This document shows positions 54,611 through 63,808 of a stretch of DNA of 64,000 bases, piece by piece. The translations under genes and the position numbers were made by a program. Positions within the stretch are counted from its first letter, which is position 1. Every line of letters begins with the position of its first letter. The notes under the pieces are model-generated. The model did no database searches, was not told the origin of the DNA, and saw nothing but the letters and a program-made list of their open reading frames with translations. The stretch comes from Alphaproteobacteria bacterium (GTDB lineage: Bacteria; Pseudomonadota; Alphaproteobacteria; Sphingomonadales; Kordiimonadaceae), in contig JAJFIS010000029.1 in the NCBI GenBank assembly GCA_021774735.1, positions 88,562 through 152,561 of the forward strand, read 5' to 3'.

Positions 54611-55981
54611 ATGAGTGACGCATCAAAAGTACCAACTTTTTCAAACCGTGCTGTCTTTATACTTGTGACCATTGGCGCAGCCGTTGGTCTTGGTAATGTA
54701 TGGAGCTTTCCGTTTGTAGCCGGTGAAAATGGTGGCAGCGGCTTTATGGTCATATATTTGGTCGTGCTTCTGTTAGTGGCAACGCCTATTTTTATGGCAG
54801 AATTATTGTTGGGCCGCATGGGGGCAGGTAGCCCGCCACTGGCACTTAAGCGCTTGAAGGGCACCAAAATTGGTAGCTTCCTTTGGGTGCCAATCGGCTT
54901 TATGGGGCTTATTGCAGGCATTTTGGTGCTTAGCTTCTACGGTGTGGTTGCGGGCCAAGCGATGGCTTACGGGGTTTATAGCCTAAGTGGCACCTTTGAC
55001 GGCGCTAGTACTGAAGATATTAAGGCGATCGGCGAAAGCTTTGCAGCTGATCCTAAAATCATGTTTATGTGGCATATTATTTTCATGGGCCTCGTTGGGG
55101 CTATTCTTTCCATTGGGGTGCATAAAGGGTTGGAGCAAATGGGTAAATTCCTCATGCCCATATTGTTTTTGCTGCTATTCTCAATGGCGATCTATGCGAT
55201 GTCCACGGGTGACGCAGCTACCACGCTTGATTTCCTTTTTGGGTTTCACCCTGAAAAAATAACATCTTCGGTCGTGTGGGAAGCAGTGGGCCAAGCCTTT
55301 TTCACGCTTGGTATTGGTATCGGCGGCATTTTAATGCTCGGCGTTTATATGGGGGAAGATTTGGATCTTCCCCACACCGTTGGTTGGATTGTCGGCGCTG
55401 ACCTGCTCGCAGCCATACTTGCGGGTTTGGCAATATTCCCATTGGTTTTCGCCAGTAATGAACTTAGCCCTGCGGCAGGGCCGGGCCTGATTTTTGAAAT
55501 ATTACCGAATATTTTTGCGGATATTCCCGGCGGATGGCTGGTTGGAGCCTTGTTCTTTTTGCTCTTGACCTTCGCCGCTTTGACCTCTGCCATTTCGATC
55601 ATGGCACCAAGTGTTGTTTGGCTGCAGGAAAAGGGCATTAGCCGCACTGTCTCAGCTTTTGTCATCAGTGGCATTTGCATTGTGCTTGGCCTTCTAACCG
55701 TTTTCTCTGCCAACATTTGGTCCGATGTGCATCCGCTAAGCTTTGTCCCCGTATTTGAGAGTGATACTTTCTTCGGTGTTATTCGCAAGGGCATTAACAT
55801 TTATGTCTTGCCGATTGGCGGGCTGGCTTTTGCCTTGATGGTGGGTTGGGGTATTAAGCGGGAAACGGTAATTGGTGCGTTGCACGGTGGTAGTGATGGA
55901 TTTCATCTGGTATGGCTTTGGTCGCTGCGTTTCATTGCGCCGGTGGCCATTGTGGCCTTCTTCATATCTCAATTTGTTTAA
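54611..55981 (+). CDS. Neurotransmitter:sodium symporter (LeuT-like) family
   Basis: A 456-residue sodium-coupled amino-acid transporter. The first helix carries the substrate and sodium site GAAVGLGNVWSFPFVAGENG, and FTLGIGIGGILMLGVYMG is helix 6. About eleven helices are predicted, as in many bacterial members. Start 54611 with GGGAAG upstream; the reading frame continues further but lacks a ribosome site. The substrate could be tryptophan, tyrosine or another hydrophobic amino acid; the PLP decarboxylase at 57181 is a possible partner. Confidence 0.92.
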   Translation: MSDASKVPTFSNRAVFILVTIGAAVGLGNVWSFPFVAGENGGSGFMVIYLVVLLLVATPIFMAELLLGRMGAGSPPLALKRLKGTKIGSFLWVPIGFMGLIAGILVLSFYGVVAGQAMAYGVYSLSGTFDGASTEDIKAIGESFAADPKIMFMWHIIFMGLVGAILSIGVHKGLEQMGKFLMPILFLLLFSMAIYAMSTGDAATTLDFLFGFHPEKITSSVVWEAVGQAFFTLGIGIGGILMLGVYMGEDLDLPHTVGWIVGADLLAAILAGLAIFPLVFASNELSPAAGPGLIFEILPNIFADIPGGWLVGALFFLLLTFAALTSAISIMAPSVVWLQEKGISRTVSAFVISGICIVLGLLTVFSANIWSDVHPLSFVPVFESDTFFGVIRKGINIYVLPIGGLAFALMVGWGIKRETVIGALHGGSDGFHLVWLWSLRFIAPVAIVAFFISQFV

Positions 55982-55989
55982 GGGTAGCT

Positions 55990-56172
55990 ATGCTGGAAAT
56001 GAAAGAAGAATGTGAGCGCTGCAAAGCCCCTCTTCCTTCTTTAGGGGAAGCTTATATCTGCTCTTATGAATGTAGTTTTTGCGCCGCTTGTAATGCTACA
56101 GACCTTAAAGGGACTTGCCCAAATTGCGGTGGGGAACTTGTGCGCCGTCCGATACGGAAAAATGAAGACTAA
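55990..56172 (+). CDS. DUF1272 zinc-ribbon protein
   Basis: A 60-residue protein with CERCK, CSYECSFCAAC and CPNCGGEL, giving enough cysteines for two zinc sites. The MKEECERCKAPLP opening is typical of DUF1272. Function unknown. It starts 8 bp after the NSS transporter and overlaps nothing; the hydrolase follows after 10 bp. Confidence 0.88.
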   Translation: MLEMKEECERCKAPLPSLGEAYICSYECSFCAACNATDLKGTCPNCGGELVRRPIRKNED

Positions 56173-56182
56173 GGGTGAAGCT

Positions 56183-57172
56183 ATGACATTTCCTGCGCCA
56201 GAAATTATCGACTTGGGTGATATTCACCTTGGTGTCTACCGCGCTGGACCCGAGTGCCAGAGCAGTGAAAAGCCTGCGGTTATTTTGATGCATGGCTGGC
56301 CCGAAATGGCCTATAGCTGGCGGCATCAGATAGCCGCACTGGCTGAATCGGGCTACCCAGTTTTTGCCCCTGACATGCGCGGTTACGGCGTTAGCGGCAA
56401 GCCGGAAGGGGTAGAAGCTTACACCATGGGTAAGCTCACTGGGGATATGCAGGCGATGCTTGACCATTATGGCATTGAGAAAGCCGTCTTCATTGGTCAT
56501 GACTGGGGGGCAATTATCCTCTGGGCCATGCCATTTTATATGCCGGACCGCTTGATAGGGCTTGGCGGGCTTAATGTGGCCTTTATGCCGCGCAATCCCC
56601 AATTTGATCCTATCGCTATTATGTGCCATGTATTAGGCGAGAATATGTATATAGTCCAATTCCAGCAAGAAGGCCGCTGTGAACCGCAGTTGGAAGCCGA
56701 TGTGGCGCGCACTTTTCGCTATATGATGCGCAAGCCCGCGACGGCAAAATCCGACAAACCAGCTGTCGGCAAAGTCCGGCCTGATCTTGATATTCTCGCC
56801 ATGATGGGCGAAGACGAGGCTAATTGGCCCGGCGTGCCTATCTGTGACCCCGCTGAGCTTCAACCCTATGTGGATGCCTTCAGCAAGGGTGGTTTTACGG
56901 CACCCCTGCATTGGTACCGTAATTTTACCAGCAATTGGCATGCAATGGCACAGTATCAGCCCCCCGGTGAATTGTTGAAAATTGACCTGCCAACCTTAAT
57001 GGTTACCGCTGAACGTGATGTGGCATGCCCCGCACGTTTGGCTGATGGCATGGAAGATATTTTTACAAACTATACCCGCATAGACCTGCAGGGTTGTGGC
57101 CACTGGAGCATGCAGGAACAGCCAGAGCAAGTGAATGCAGCACTATTAAACTGGTTAAATGATGCCTTTTAA
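56183..57172 (+). CDS. Alpha/beta hydrolase, epoxide-hydrolase-like
   Basis: A 329-residue hydrolase. HGWPE (oxyanion, about 38-42) and an Asp nucleophile in GHDWGA (about 107-112) mark it as an epoxide hydrolase or haloalkane dehalogenase relative. WYRNF supplies one candidate Tyr, and the late CGHWSMQEQPEQV carries the catalytic His. HGWPE favours epoxide hydrolase. The ATG at 56162 (inside the DUF1272 gene) is an alternative start. The next gene begins 8 bp later. Confidence 0.88.
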   Translation: MTFPAPEIIDLGDIHLGVYRAGPECQSSEKPAVILMHGWPEMAYSWRHQIAALAESGYPVFAPDMRGYGVSGKPEGVEAYTMGKLTGDMQAMLDHYGIEKAVFIGHDWGAIILWAMPFYMPDRLIGLGGLNVAFMPRNPQFDPIAIMCHVLGENMYIVQFQQEGRCEPQLEADVARTFRYMMRKPATAKSDKPAVGKVRPDLDILAMMGEDEANWPGVPICDPAELQPYVDAFSKGGFTAPLHWYRNFTSNWHAMAQYQPPGELLKIDLPTLMVTAERDVACPARLADGMEDIFTNYTRIDLQGCGHWSMQEQPEQVNAALLNWLNDAF

Positions 57173-57180
57173 GAAAGAGT

Positions 57181-58647
57181 TTGAAGAACGTGAGCGAAGA
57201 TAAAGCTAACCCTGACCTAGACACCAACCTTGACCCCGATGATTGGGACGCCTACCGCGCTCAAGTACACTCATTGGCCGACACCTTGGTTGACCGGATG
57301 ATGACCATGGGTGAGAAGCCTGTTTGGACCCAAATTCCAGACAGTATAAAAGCAGCGCTCACCAGCTCTATTCCGCAGGAAGGCGTTGGTGCGGATGCCG
57401 CGCTTGCAGAAGCCAAAGAGCTTATTTTGCCCTATGCCAATGGTAACCCTCATCCGCGCTTCATGGGTTGGGTTCAGGGCGGCGGCACCAGCGGCGGCAT
57501 GATGGCGGCGATGATCGAATCTACCATGAATAATAATGTTGGTGGGCGGGAACATGCGGCGGTCTATGTGGAAAAACAGGTTATTCGCTGGATGTGTGAC
57601 CTTTTTGAATTTCCCGGGGATGCTAGTGGCTTGCTTACCAGTGGTACCTCGATGGCGACGCTAAATGCGCTTGTTATCGCGCGCACCCGGTTGCTGGGTA
57701 AATTAACGGATGGTGAGAAGGTGAAAGCCCAATCTAACTTGCGGGTTTATGGCTCAACGGCCATGCATTCTAGCCTTGCTAAGGCTTTAGAAATCATTGG
57801 GCTGGGGGCACATAGCTTCCGTCAAATAACGACCGATGCCATGGGGCGGGTTGATGTGGGACTGTTGCAAAAGACTATTATAGCGGACATGGAAGACGGG
57901 CTAAAGCCATTAGCGATTGTTGGCACTGTTGGCACCGTGGATATTGGTGCAGTTGATGACATTGAGGCTTTGGCGGACTTTGCCCAGCAGCATGATATTT
58001 GGCTGCATATTGACGGTGCCTTTGGCGCACTGGCGATTCTAGCGCCTGAGATAGCGCCGCGTTTAAGTGGTATGAAACGGGCAGATTCTATTGCCTTTGA
58101 TTTTCATAAATGGGGGCAGGCGACTTATGTATGCGGCTGCTTGCTCGTGCGCAGTGACGATGCCCACCGGGCAGCATTCGCGGGCCGGGCGAGCTATTTA
58201 GCTGGTGCCGCGCGGGGCCTGGCATCAGCGGATCATTGGTACTGTGACTATGGTCCCGAACTGTCGCGCTCCTTCAAGGCCATGAAAGTATGGTTCTTGC
58301 TCAAAGAACATGGGGCGAAGGCTTTGGGCGCTTCCATTGGCAAATCATGCAAATTGGCGGCTTTGATGGAAACATTAGTGGCGAAAGAAGCCAAGCTAGA
58401 ATTGCTCGCCCCCGTGCAGATGAATATTGTTTGTTTTCGCTATAGCGGCGGGTCACGCGACAATTTTAATGCCTTGAACAGCCATATTGTGGCGGAATTG
58501 CAAGAGCGGGGCATCGCTGCCCCCTCCACCATATTGCTAGACGGTGTGTTGGCCATTCGTTGTTGTTTCATCAACCACAGAACCAATGCAAGTGACGTGC
58601 GCGCGGTGATAAAAGCGGTACTTGAAATTGGGGACAATTCTTTGTGA
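57181..58647 (+). CDS. PLP-dependent group II decarboxylase
   Basis: A 488-residue enzyme of the glutamate/aromatic-amino-acid decarboxylase family. PLP Lys lies in FDFHKWGQATYVCGC, the ring Asp in LHIDGAFGA, and a stacking His in TAMHSSLAKA. NPHPRFMGWVQGGG and TSGTSMATLNAL also fit. The start is TTG 57181 or GTG 57190; neither has a strong ribosome site. Substrate not assigned: aromatic amino acid, or a lyase variant of the fold. Confidence 0.9.
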   Translation: MKNVSEDKANPDLDTNLDPDDWDAYRAQVHSLADTLVDRMMTMGEKPVWTQIPDSIKAALTSSIPQEGVGADAALAEAKELILPYANGNPHPRFMGWVQGGGTSGGMMAAMIESTMNNNVGGREHAAVYVEKQVIRWMCDLFEFPGDASGLLTSGTSMATLNALVIARTRLLGKLTDGEKVKAQSNLRVYGSTAMHSSLAKALEIIGLGAHSFRQITTDAMGRVDVGLLQKTIIADMEDGLKPLAIVGTVGTVDIGAVDDIEALADFAQQHDIWLHIDGAFGALAILAPEIAPRLSGMKRADSIAFDFHKWGQATYVCGCLLVRSDDAHRAAFAGRASYLAGAARGLASADHWYCDYGPELSRSFKAMKVWFLLKEHGAKALGASIGKSCKLAALMETLVAKEAKLELLAPVQMNIVCFRYSGGSRDNFNALNSHIVAELQERGIAAPSTILLDGVLAIRCCFINHRTNASDVRAVIKAVLEIGDNSL

Positions 58648-58716
58648 TGCATTATCCTGTTTACTGAATGGGTAAGCTGTGGTTAGTTGCGCCATTCACA
58701 GCTGAGGAGAAGCAAA

Positions 58717-59379
58717 ATGATATTATATGGATTACCCCTTTCACCCTTTTTTGAGCGTTGTTTTTTAGTGGCTCAAGAAAAAGGTCAAGCAGAAGCCATT
58801 ACGATGGGTGGCGTTCCCGGGAATGCGCTGCATTCCGCCGAGCATATGGCGCATAACCCATTTGGTAAAATTCCATACTTGGAAATGGAGAATGGCTCGA
58901 AATTAGTCGAAGGCCAAATCGTTGCAGAATATTTGGACGGTGTTTTGGATGGCCCCGCGATGTTAAGTAGCGATGCAGGAACCCGCGCGCAACAGCAACT
59001 GGTGTGCCGTATGGTTGATATGTATGTGATTGAACCCTTATTGGCGGTTAACCGTGGTGCTGACGGAGAAGCGAAAGTTGAAGCCATGGAAAATGCAAAA
59101 GCGGCTTTAGATAAGTTTGAGCATTTTTTCAATCCGGGCAAATATGCCGTGGGCGATGTATTTTCTATAGCTGATTGCGCCTTGATCCCCTATGTTTTTC
59201 ACTATAGTCGCGCTATCGGCGATACTGATTTTTCCGCTTGGCCAAAGCTTGCTAGCTGGTGGGCTGGAATTTCAGATAGTGACGTAGCAAAAACATGTTT
59301 GGCCCGCATGGGTGAAAGCTTAAAAATGGTCATAGCAATGCGTGCTGCCGCCGCAGCAGCTGAGGCAGCAGCAGAGTAA
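58717..59379 (+). CDS. Glutathione S-transferase family protein
   Basis: A 220-residue GST. The thioredoxin-like N-terminus has LYGLPLSPFFERCFLVAQE, with Ser8 a candidate catalytic residue, and NPFGKIPYLEMENG with the cis-Pro. The helical domain includes YAVGDVFSIADCALIPYVF. The last 13 residues are nearly all Ala/Glu, a low-complexity tail. GAGGAGA 6 nt upstream sets the start. A GFA-type gene follows. Confidence 0.9.
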   Translation: MILYGLPLSPFFERCFLVAQEKGQAEAITMGGVPGNALHSAEHMAHNPFGKIPYLEMENGSKLVEGQIVAEYLDGVLDGPAMLSSDAGTRAQQQLVCRMVDMYVIEPLLAVNRGADGEAKVEAMENAKAALDKFEHFFNPGKYAVGDVFSIADCALIPYVFHYSRAIGDTDFSAWPKLASWWAGISDSDVAKTCLARMGESLKMVIAMRAAAAAAEAAAE

Positions 59380-59396
59380 AAGCACGGAGACATCTT

Positions 59397-59792
59397 GTGA
59401 CGATGGTAGGACAGTGCCTGTGTGGAGGCGTAACCTTTGAAGCGCTCGACAGCCCTAAATGGGTTGGGCATTGTCACTGCCCTAGTTGCAGGAAAGCAAC
59501 AAGTGCAGCTTTTGCTAGTTATGCTGGCTTTGAGAAATCTCAAGTGCAATTGAGCGGAGCAACGCTCAGCCAATATAAAAGTTCCCCCGGTATTGTCCGC
59601 AGTTTTTGCAACAAATGTGGCAGCCCTGTTAGCTTTGAAGGGGAAGCCTGGCCTAGCGAAATCCATCTGCATGTTGGCTTGTTTGAGACACCAGAAGCAT
59701 TGATCCCAACGGGGCATTCTTATGTCAAAACGCGTCTTTCTTGGGTAAAGCTAGATGATGGCTTGCCTCAAACACATGAGTTTAACTCGTGA
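59397..59792 (+). CDS. GFA family protein (glutathione-dependent formaldehyde-activating-like)
   Basis: A 131-residue zinc protein with the CENP-V/GFA fold. Cysteines: QCLCGGV, GHCHCPSCRKAT and FCNKCGSPVSF, enough for two zinc ions. Most GFA members have no shown formaldehyde activity. GTG start with CGGAGA 7 nt upstream. Overlaps the next gene by GTGA. Confidence 0.9.
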   Translation: MTMVGQCLCGGVTFEALDSPKWVGHCHCPSCRKATSAAFASYAGFEKSQVQLSGATLSQYKSSPGIVRSFCNKCGSPVSFEGEAWPSEIHLHVGLFETPEALIPTGHSYVKTRLSWVKLDDGLPQTHEFNS

Positions 59793-60253
59793 GTTGGTGG
59801 AAATCAGCGACTTTCATCAGCATTATTTTGCGAGGTTTTATCACCTTTGTACCGCCTATCATGGGGACCGCGATTATAGCTCAACCCAATATGTCATTGG
59901 CTTTTGAAAGTGCAGCAACAGATTTCATTTTCGCGGCAATGGTCTACGCCCTTCTCATAATCCCTACTTTACCGACGGCGCTTACGCCGGCTGGTGGCAG
60001 TCCTATGGTGCAAGACTCCCACCCGGTTGTGATTTCCGTAGCGCTTGGGGCCTTCATTGGCATGTGGGGGGCTTTCGCACCAATGATTGGTTTTTACCCA
60101 TTTCTCAATCTCTCGCTTCTGGTTGGTGATCTTGAAATGCCGTTTTGGGTGCTCAGCTGTATGGTGGCAGGGGCTTCAGTTGGCATGATCTATTATCTAA
60201 GTGGCTTTGTCACCCGTCCTATGGTGGCTTGGCTTACTCACCGAGATAAATAA
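59789..60253 (+). CDS. Four-span membrane protein of unknown function
   Basis: A 154-residue protein with four hydrophobic segments (about 8-30, 45-68, 82-108, 115-140). Starts at GTG overlapping the stop of the GFA gene, so it is likely translated by coupling. No family recognised; no charged residues that suggest ion transport except near the ends. Confidence 0.72.
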   Translation: MSWWKSATFISIILRGFITFVPPIMGTAIIAQPNMSLAFESAATDFIFAAMVYALLIIPTLPTALTPAGGSPMVQDSHPVVISVALGAFIGMWGAFAPMIGFYPFLNLSLLVGDLEMPFWVLSCMVAGASVGMIYYLSGFVTRPMVAWLTHRDK

Positions 60254-60341
60254 GCTCGCTTCATCTCTGCTCTTGCCGCTTGGTGGCTTTTCCGCTAACA
60301 GTGCGGCGAAACAAATACGCTCAAATAAGGACGCTACCATT

Positions 60342-62012
60342 ATGGCCGCATATGAATATGTATATCAAATGCAGAATCTGTCGAAAACTTACCCCGGCGG
60401 TAAACAGGTTCTCGATAATGTTTCTCTGAATTTCATTCCCGGCGCAAAGATTGCGGTTATCGGCCTTAACGGTGCGGGTAAATCGACCTTGATGAAAATC
60501 ATGGCTGGGATGGACACTGAATTTTCAGGTGAAGCCTTTTCAGCTAAAAAAGCAACCGTTGGCTATTTGAGCCAAGAGCCAGAGCTGGACGTAAGCAAAG
60601 ATGTGCTGGGTAATGTGATGGAGGGTCTAGCGCCCGCCAAAGCGCTGGTGGATGCGTTCAATCAGGTTGCCATGGACTATGGCATGGACCCAGACAATAT
60701 GGATCTGTTGACCAAAATGGGCGAGCTGCAAGAGCAAGTTGATGCGGCCGATGCATGGGACCTTGAAAGCCAAGCCGAAGTGGCGATGGACGCGCTGCGC
60801 TGTCCGCCCAGTGATTGGAGTGTAGATAAATTATCAGGCGGGGAACGTCGCCGTGTGGCGCTTTGTAAGCTGCTGCTCGAAAAGCCTGACATGCTGTTGC
60901 TCGATGAGCCCACTAACCACCTTGACGCTGAAACTGTTGCATGGTTGGAGCATCACCTGCAGGAATATAAAGGCTGTGTGATTTTGGTAACCCACGACCG
61001 CTACTTCCTTGATAATGTAGTTGGCTGGGTGCTGGAGCTTGACCGCGGTAAAGGTATTCCCTTTGAAGGCAACTATAGCCATTGGCTGGAAGCGAAAGCC
61101 AAGCGGATGGCGGTGGAAGAGCGCGGTGAGAAAGCGCGTCAAAAGTCCATGGTCCGTGAGTTAGAGTGGATGCGCCAATCCCCCAAAGCCCGCCAAGCTA
61201 AATCAAAAGCACGGATTAAAGCTTACGATGAGCTCGTGAATGCCAATAAAGATGCTGTTCTGAGCGCGGCACAGATTAAAATTCAGCCCCCTGAGCGCCT
61301 TGGCGGTAAAGTGATTGAAACCGAGGGCTTAACCAAAGCTTACGGCGATAAATTATTGTTTGATGGTTTGACTTTTAGCTTGCCCCCAGGCGGTATTGTG
61401 GGTGTCATTGGTCCCAACGGCGCAGGTAAAACAACGCTGTTCCGCATGATCACGGGTCAAGAGCAACCGGACGCTGGTTCGATTGAGGTAGGCGAAACGG
61501 TGCAGCTTGGCTATGTGGACCAATCTCGCGATGCTCTGGCGGGCGAAAAGACGGTCTGGGAAGAAATATCTGGCGGTCATGAAGTTTTCCAATTTGGCAA
61601 AACAGAGGTCAATACCCGCGCCTATGTTGGCAGCTTTAATTTCAAAAAAGGCGACCAGCAGAAAAAAGTGGGTCAGCTCTCGGGCGGGGAACGCAACCGC
61701 GTTCATCTGGCGAAAATGCTCAAGGAAAAGGCCAATGTGCTATTGCTTGATGAGCCTACCAATGATCTGGACACCGAAACGCTTGGGGCGCTTGAAGAAG
61801 CACTGGAAAACTTTGCCGGCTGCGCTGTGGTTATCAGCCACGACCGCTTTTTCCTCAACCGGATAGCCACGCATATTTTGGCTTTTGAAGGTGACAGTCA
61901 TGTGGAATGGTTTGAGGGTAATTTCGATGATTATGAAGAAGACAAGAAACGCCGCTTAGGCGCGGATGCAGACCAGCCACACCGGATTAAATACCGTAAA
62001 TTTAATCGGTGA
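60342..62012 (+). CDS. ettA: Energy-dependent translational throttle ABC-F protein
   Basis: A 556-residue ABC-F protein that binds the ribosomal E site and gates early elongation by ATP level. Length matches E. coli EttA (555). It has two ATPase domains: Walker A GLNGAGKST and GPNGAGKTT, signature LSGGERRRV and LSGGERNRV, with LLLDEPTNHLD and LLLDEPTNDLD. The EttA arm and linker lie between. MAAYEYVYQMQNLSKTYPGG is the conserved N-terminus, fixing the start at 60342. Confidence 0.96.
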   Translation: MAAYEYVYQMQNLSKTYPGGKQVLDNVSLNFIPGAKIAVIGLNGAGKSTLMKIMAGMDTEFSGEAFSAKKATVGYLSQEPELDVSKDVLGNVMEGLAPAKALVDAFNQVAMDYGMDPDNMDLLTKMGELQEQVDAADAWDLESQAEVAMDALRCPPSDWSVDKLSGGERRRVALCKLLLEKPDMLLLDEPTNHLDAETVAWLEHHLQEYKGCVILVTHDRYFLDNVVGWVLELDRGKGIPFEGNYSHWLEAKAKRMAVEERGEKARQKSMVRELEWMRQSPKARQAKSKARIKAYDELVNANKDAVLSAAQIKIQPPERLGGKVIETEGLTKAYGDKLLFDGLTFSLPPGGIVGVIGPNGAGKTTLFRMITGQEQPDAGSIEVGETVQLGYVDQSRDALAGEKTVWEEISGGHEVFQFGKTEVNTRAYVGSFNFKKGDQQKKVGQLSGGERNRVHLAKMLKEKANVLLLDEPTNDLDTETLGALEEALENFAGCAVVISHDRFFLNRIATHILAFEGDSHVEWFEGNFDDYEEDKKRRLGADADQPHRIKYRKFNR

Positions 62013-62031
62013 TGAGGACCTGAATAATATG

Positions 62032-62062
62032 AAGGCCGGGGCAAATGCTCCGACCTTTTTTT
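62032..62062 (+). terminator. Rho-independent terminator after ettA
   Basis: AAGGCCGGGGC-AAAT-GCTCCGACCTT: an 11-bp stem with two G-U pairs followed by a T-run, 20 nt after the ettA stop. Confidence 0.8.
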
Positions 62063-62078
62063 AGCATACCTTTTAAAG

Positions 62079-62288
62079 CTAGGCTTCATCAGTTTCAGTG
62101 TCATCATCACCTTTTCTACCAAAGCTGATTAGAACATAACCAGCACCCATAGCAATATAGGCCGTATACGGCCAAATATCTTCAGGCACTTGAATTCCAA
62201 ACCATTGACTCCAAATGTCGGTCCCAAGATAAGTCATTCCCACATCGGTGATTCCAAGTAATACTAAAATAATCCCAAATATAACCAT
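62079..62288 (-). CDS. 69-residue two-span membrane protein
   Basis: Two membrane helices (about 2-20 and 40-58) with an aromatic loop (TDIWSQWFGIQVPEDIWP) and an acidic C-terminus (KGDDDTETDEA). GGGGAA 6-7 nt before the ATG supports translation. No family recognised. Stands alone between convergent ettA and rlmB. Confidence 0.7.
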   Translation of the reverse strand: MVIFGIILVLLGITDVGMTYLGTDIWSQWFGIQVPEDIWPYTAYIAMGAGYVLISFGRKGDDDTETDEA

Positions 62289-62366
62289 AATAATTCCCCT
62301 TTAATAACTCGTGCAAAATAAGAATATGGCAATTTCAAACTTAAGTCAAACATACACCATTTAAGT

Positions 62367-63239
62367 TCATATATTGGATAATTCGTACAGCGCGATGGCG
62401 GCTGCATTAGATATATTCAAGCTTTCCACCCTGTCTGACATCGTTATTTTCGCGGTCATATCGCAATGCTTAGTGACCAGTGGACGTAGGCCCTTGCCTT
62501 CGCTGCCCATTACAAGGACAATATTATCGCCCATATCGACATCACGGATACTGGTGTCAGAATCGCCGTCTAGCCCCACATGCCAATAGCCCATATCCTT
62601 CAGGGCATCTAGCGCTGTTGAAAGGTTGCTGGTGCGTACCCACGGCACCATTTCCAGCCCCCCTTGGGATGCACGCGCAAGCGAGCCGGTTTCGCTAGGG
62701 CTATTGCGGTCTTGGGTTATGACCGCGCGAGCACCAAAAGCGGCAGCGCTGCGCAGGCATGCCCCCACATTTTGGGGGTCAGTTACTTGGTCGAGCATCA
62801 GGATGATATTTTTTTGGCCCGTCATAGGACTAAGGCCATAAAGATCAGCACTTGGCAGAGGGGCCACTTCCAATATTAGGCCTTGATGAGGGCTGTCATT
62901 GCCAACGCTTAGTGCAAAACGGTCTGATGCAGCGCTGCTGATGGTAAGGGGTATGTGTGATATAGCTTCCCGGGCACTGATCAGCGCTCGTGCCTCATCC
63001 ATGGTTTTTTCAGTGGCAAACAGCTGTAAGCATTCACGCTTTTTGTTCAATATAGCGGCTTTCACCGCATGGCGGCCAAAAAGGAAAAAGCTGTTCCGCC
63101 GTGAATAGGGCAGAGCTGTAACGGCTGATTCTGTTTTGCGGCCCATCCCCCTTCTTTTGTCACCCACATGGGGTCGGTGGTTACTTGGTTGAGGTTTGTT
63201 CGTGGATTTAGGTGCGTTTTTCTTATTTGGTTTTGCCAT
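62367..63239 (-). CDS. rlmB: 23S rRNA (guanosine-2'-O-) methyltransferase RlmB/TrmH family
   Basis: A 290-residue SPOUT methyltransferase. The first 45 residues are basic and disordered; a substrate-binding domain (FLFGRHAVKAAILN) is followed by the trefoil-knot domain with LDQVTDPQNVGACLRSAAAF, VLVMGSEGKGLRPLV and MSDRVESLNISNAAAIALYE. RlmB methylates G2251 of 23S rRNA. Upstream of the tRNA-tuf region on the opposite strand, as in other Alphaproteobacteria. Confidence 0.92.
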   Translation of the reverse strand: MAKPNKKNAPKSTNKPQPSNHRPHVGDKRRGMGRKTESAVTALPYSRRNSFFLFGRHAVKAAILNKKRECLQLFATEKTMDEARALISAREAISHIPLTISSAASDRFALSVGNDSPHQGLILEVAPLPSADLYGLSPMTGQKNIILMLDQVTDPQNVGACLRSAAAFGARAVITQDRNSPSETGSLARASQGGLEMVPWVRTSNLSTALDALKDMGYWHVGLDGDSDTSIRDVDMGDNIVLVMGSEGKGLRPLVTKHCDMTAKITMSDRVESLNISNAAAIALYELSNI

Positions 63240-63413
63240 CGGGCCCTCTATTAACGTGAATGCCCCTGTGGGGATTAAATAATTGCCCCCTTATAACCAG
63301 TTGCATGGGTGGTGACTATAGTTTCCAGCATTTAACAAATATGAGGTTTAATCCGCTTTAGGCTCAGGCACAAATGAGGATTAATAAAATATGGCTTTTA
63401 AGGCTAATAGCTG

Positions 63414-63442
63414 TTGACAATGAAGGGGATAAATCTTATTTC
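63414..63442 (+). promoter_or_regulatory. Probable promoter of the tRNA-Tyr/tRNA-Gly unit
   Basis: A perfect TTGACA, 17 bp, then TATTTC, 45 bp before tRNA-Tyr. It is the best sigma-70-type site in the 247-bp gap after rlmB. Confidence 0.6.
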
Positions 63443-63486
63443 GCATGCACCACGCCACTGGGAAACTGGTGGGACGATACATAAGT

Positions 63487-63572
63487 GGAGGGGTGGCCGA
63501 GTGGTTAAAGGCACCAGACTGTAAATCTGGCCTCGTATGAGTACACAGGTTCGAATCCTGTCCCCTCCACCA
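63487..63572 (+). tRNA. tRNA-Tyr (GTA)
   Basis: An 86-nt class II tRNA. Acceptor GGAGGGG pairs with CCCCTCC; discriminator A and CCA are encoded. Anticodon stem CCAGA/TCTGG holds loop CTGTAAA, so the anticodon is GTA. A long variable arm and the TTCGAAT T-loop are present. First of two tRNAs before tuf, similar in order to the E. coli tRNA-tufB cluster. Confidence 0.97.
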
Positions 63573-63655
63573 TATCTTTCAACGCTGCACCATTTATGGG
63601 AATGCAATGAGGGATATTTGTGTTGGATTTTCGGGATGTGAAACGGGTCACTTGT

Positions 63656-63729
63656 GCGGGTGTAGCTCAATGGTAGAGCAGAAGCCTTCCAAGCTTACGA
63701 CGAGGGTTCGATTCCCTTCACCCGCTCCA
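63656..63729 (+). tRNA. tRNA-Gly (TCC)
   Basis: A 74-nt tRNA. Acceptor GCGGGTG pairs with CACCCGC; discriminator T and encoded CCA follow. The anticodon loop CTTCCAA gives anticodon TCC; the T-loop is TTCGATT. It lies 83 bp after tRNA-Tyr and before tuf. Confidence 0.97.
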
Positions 63730-63748
63730 TAATTTATCCCGGGCAACG

Positions 63749-63791
63749 CAATCACATATTAGGGTGCTATAATTTATAGCAAATGTGATTG
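63749..63791. repeat. Nested inverted repeats upstream of tuf
   Basis: Outer arms CAATCACAT (63749-63757) and ATGTGATTG (63783-63791) are perfect complements. Between them is a perfect inner palindrome, TGCTATAA-T-TTATAGCA (63765-63781). Together they could form a cruciform or a protein-binding dyad over the tuf promoter. Confidence 0.7.
63765..63773 (+). promoter_or_regulatory. Extended -10 promoter of tuf
   Basis: TGCTATAAT is a perfect extended -10 element (TGnTATAAT); no good -35 is found 17 bp upstream, as expected for this promoter class. It forms the left arm of the inner palindrome. Transcription would start near 63780, giving an 80-nt tuf leader. Confidence 0.55.
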
Positions 63792-63808
63792 TTGGTTTTA
63801 ACGATAGT

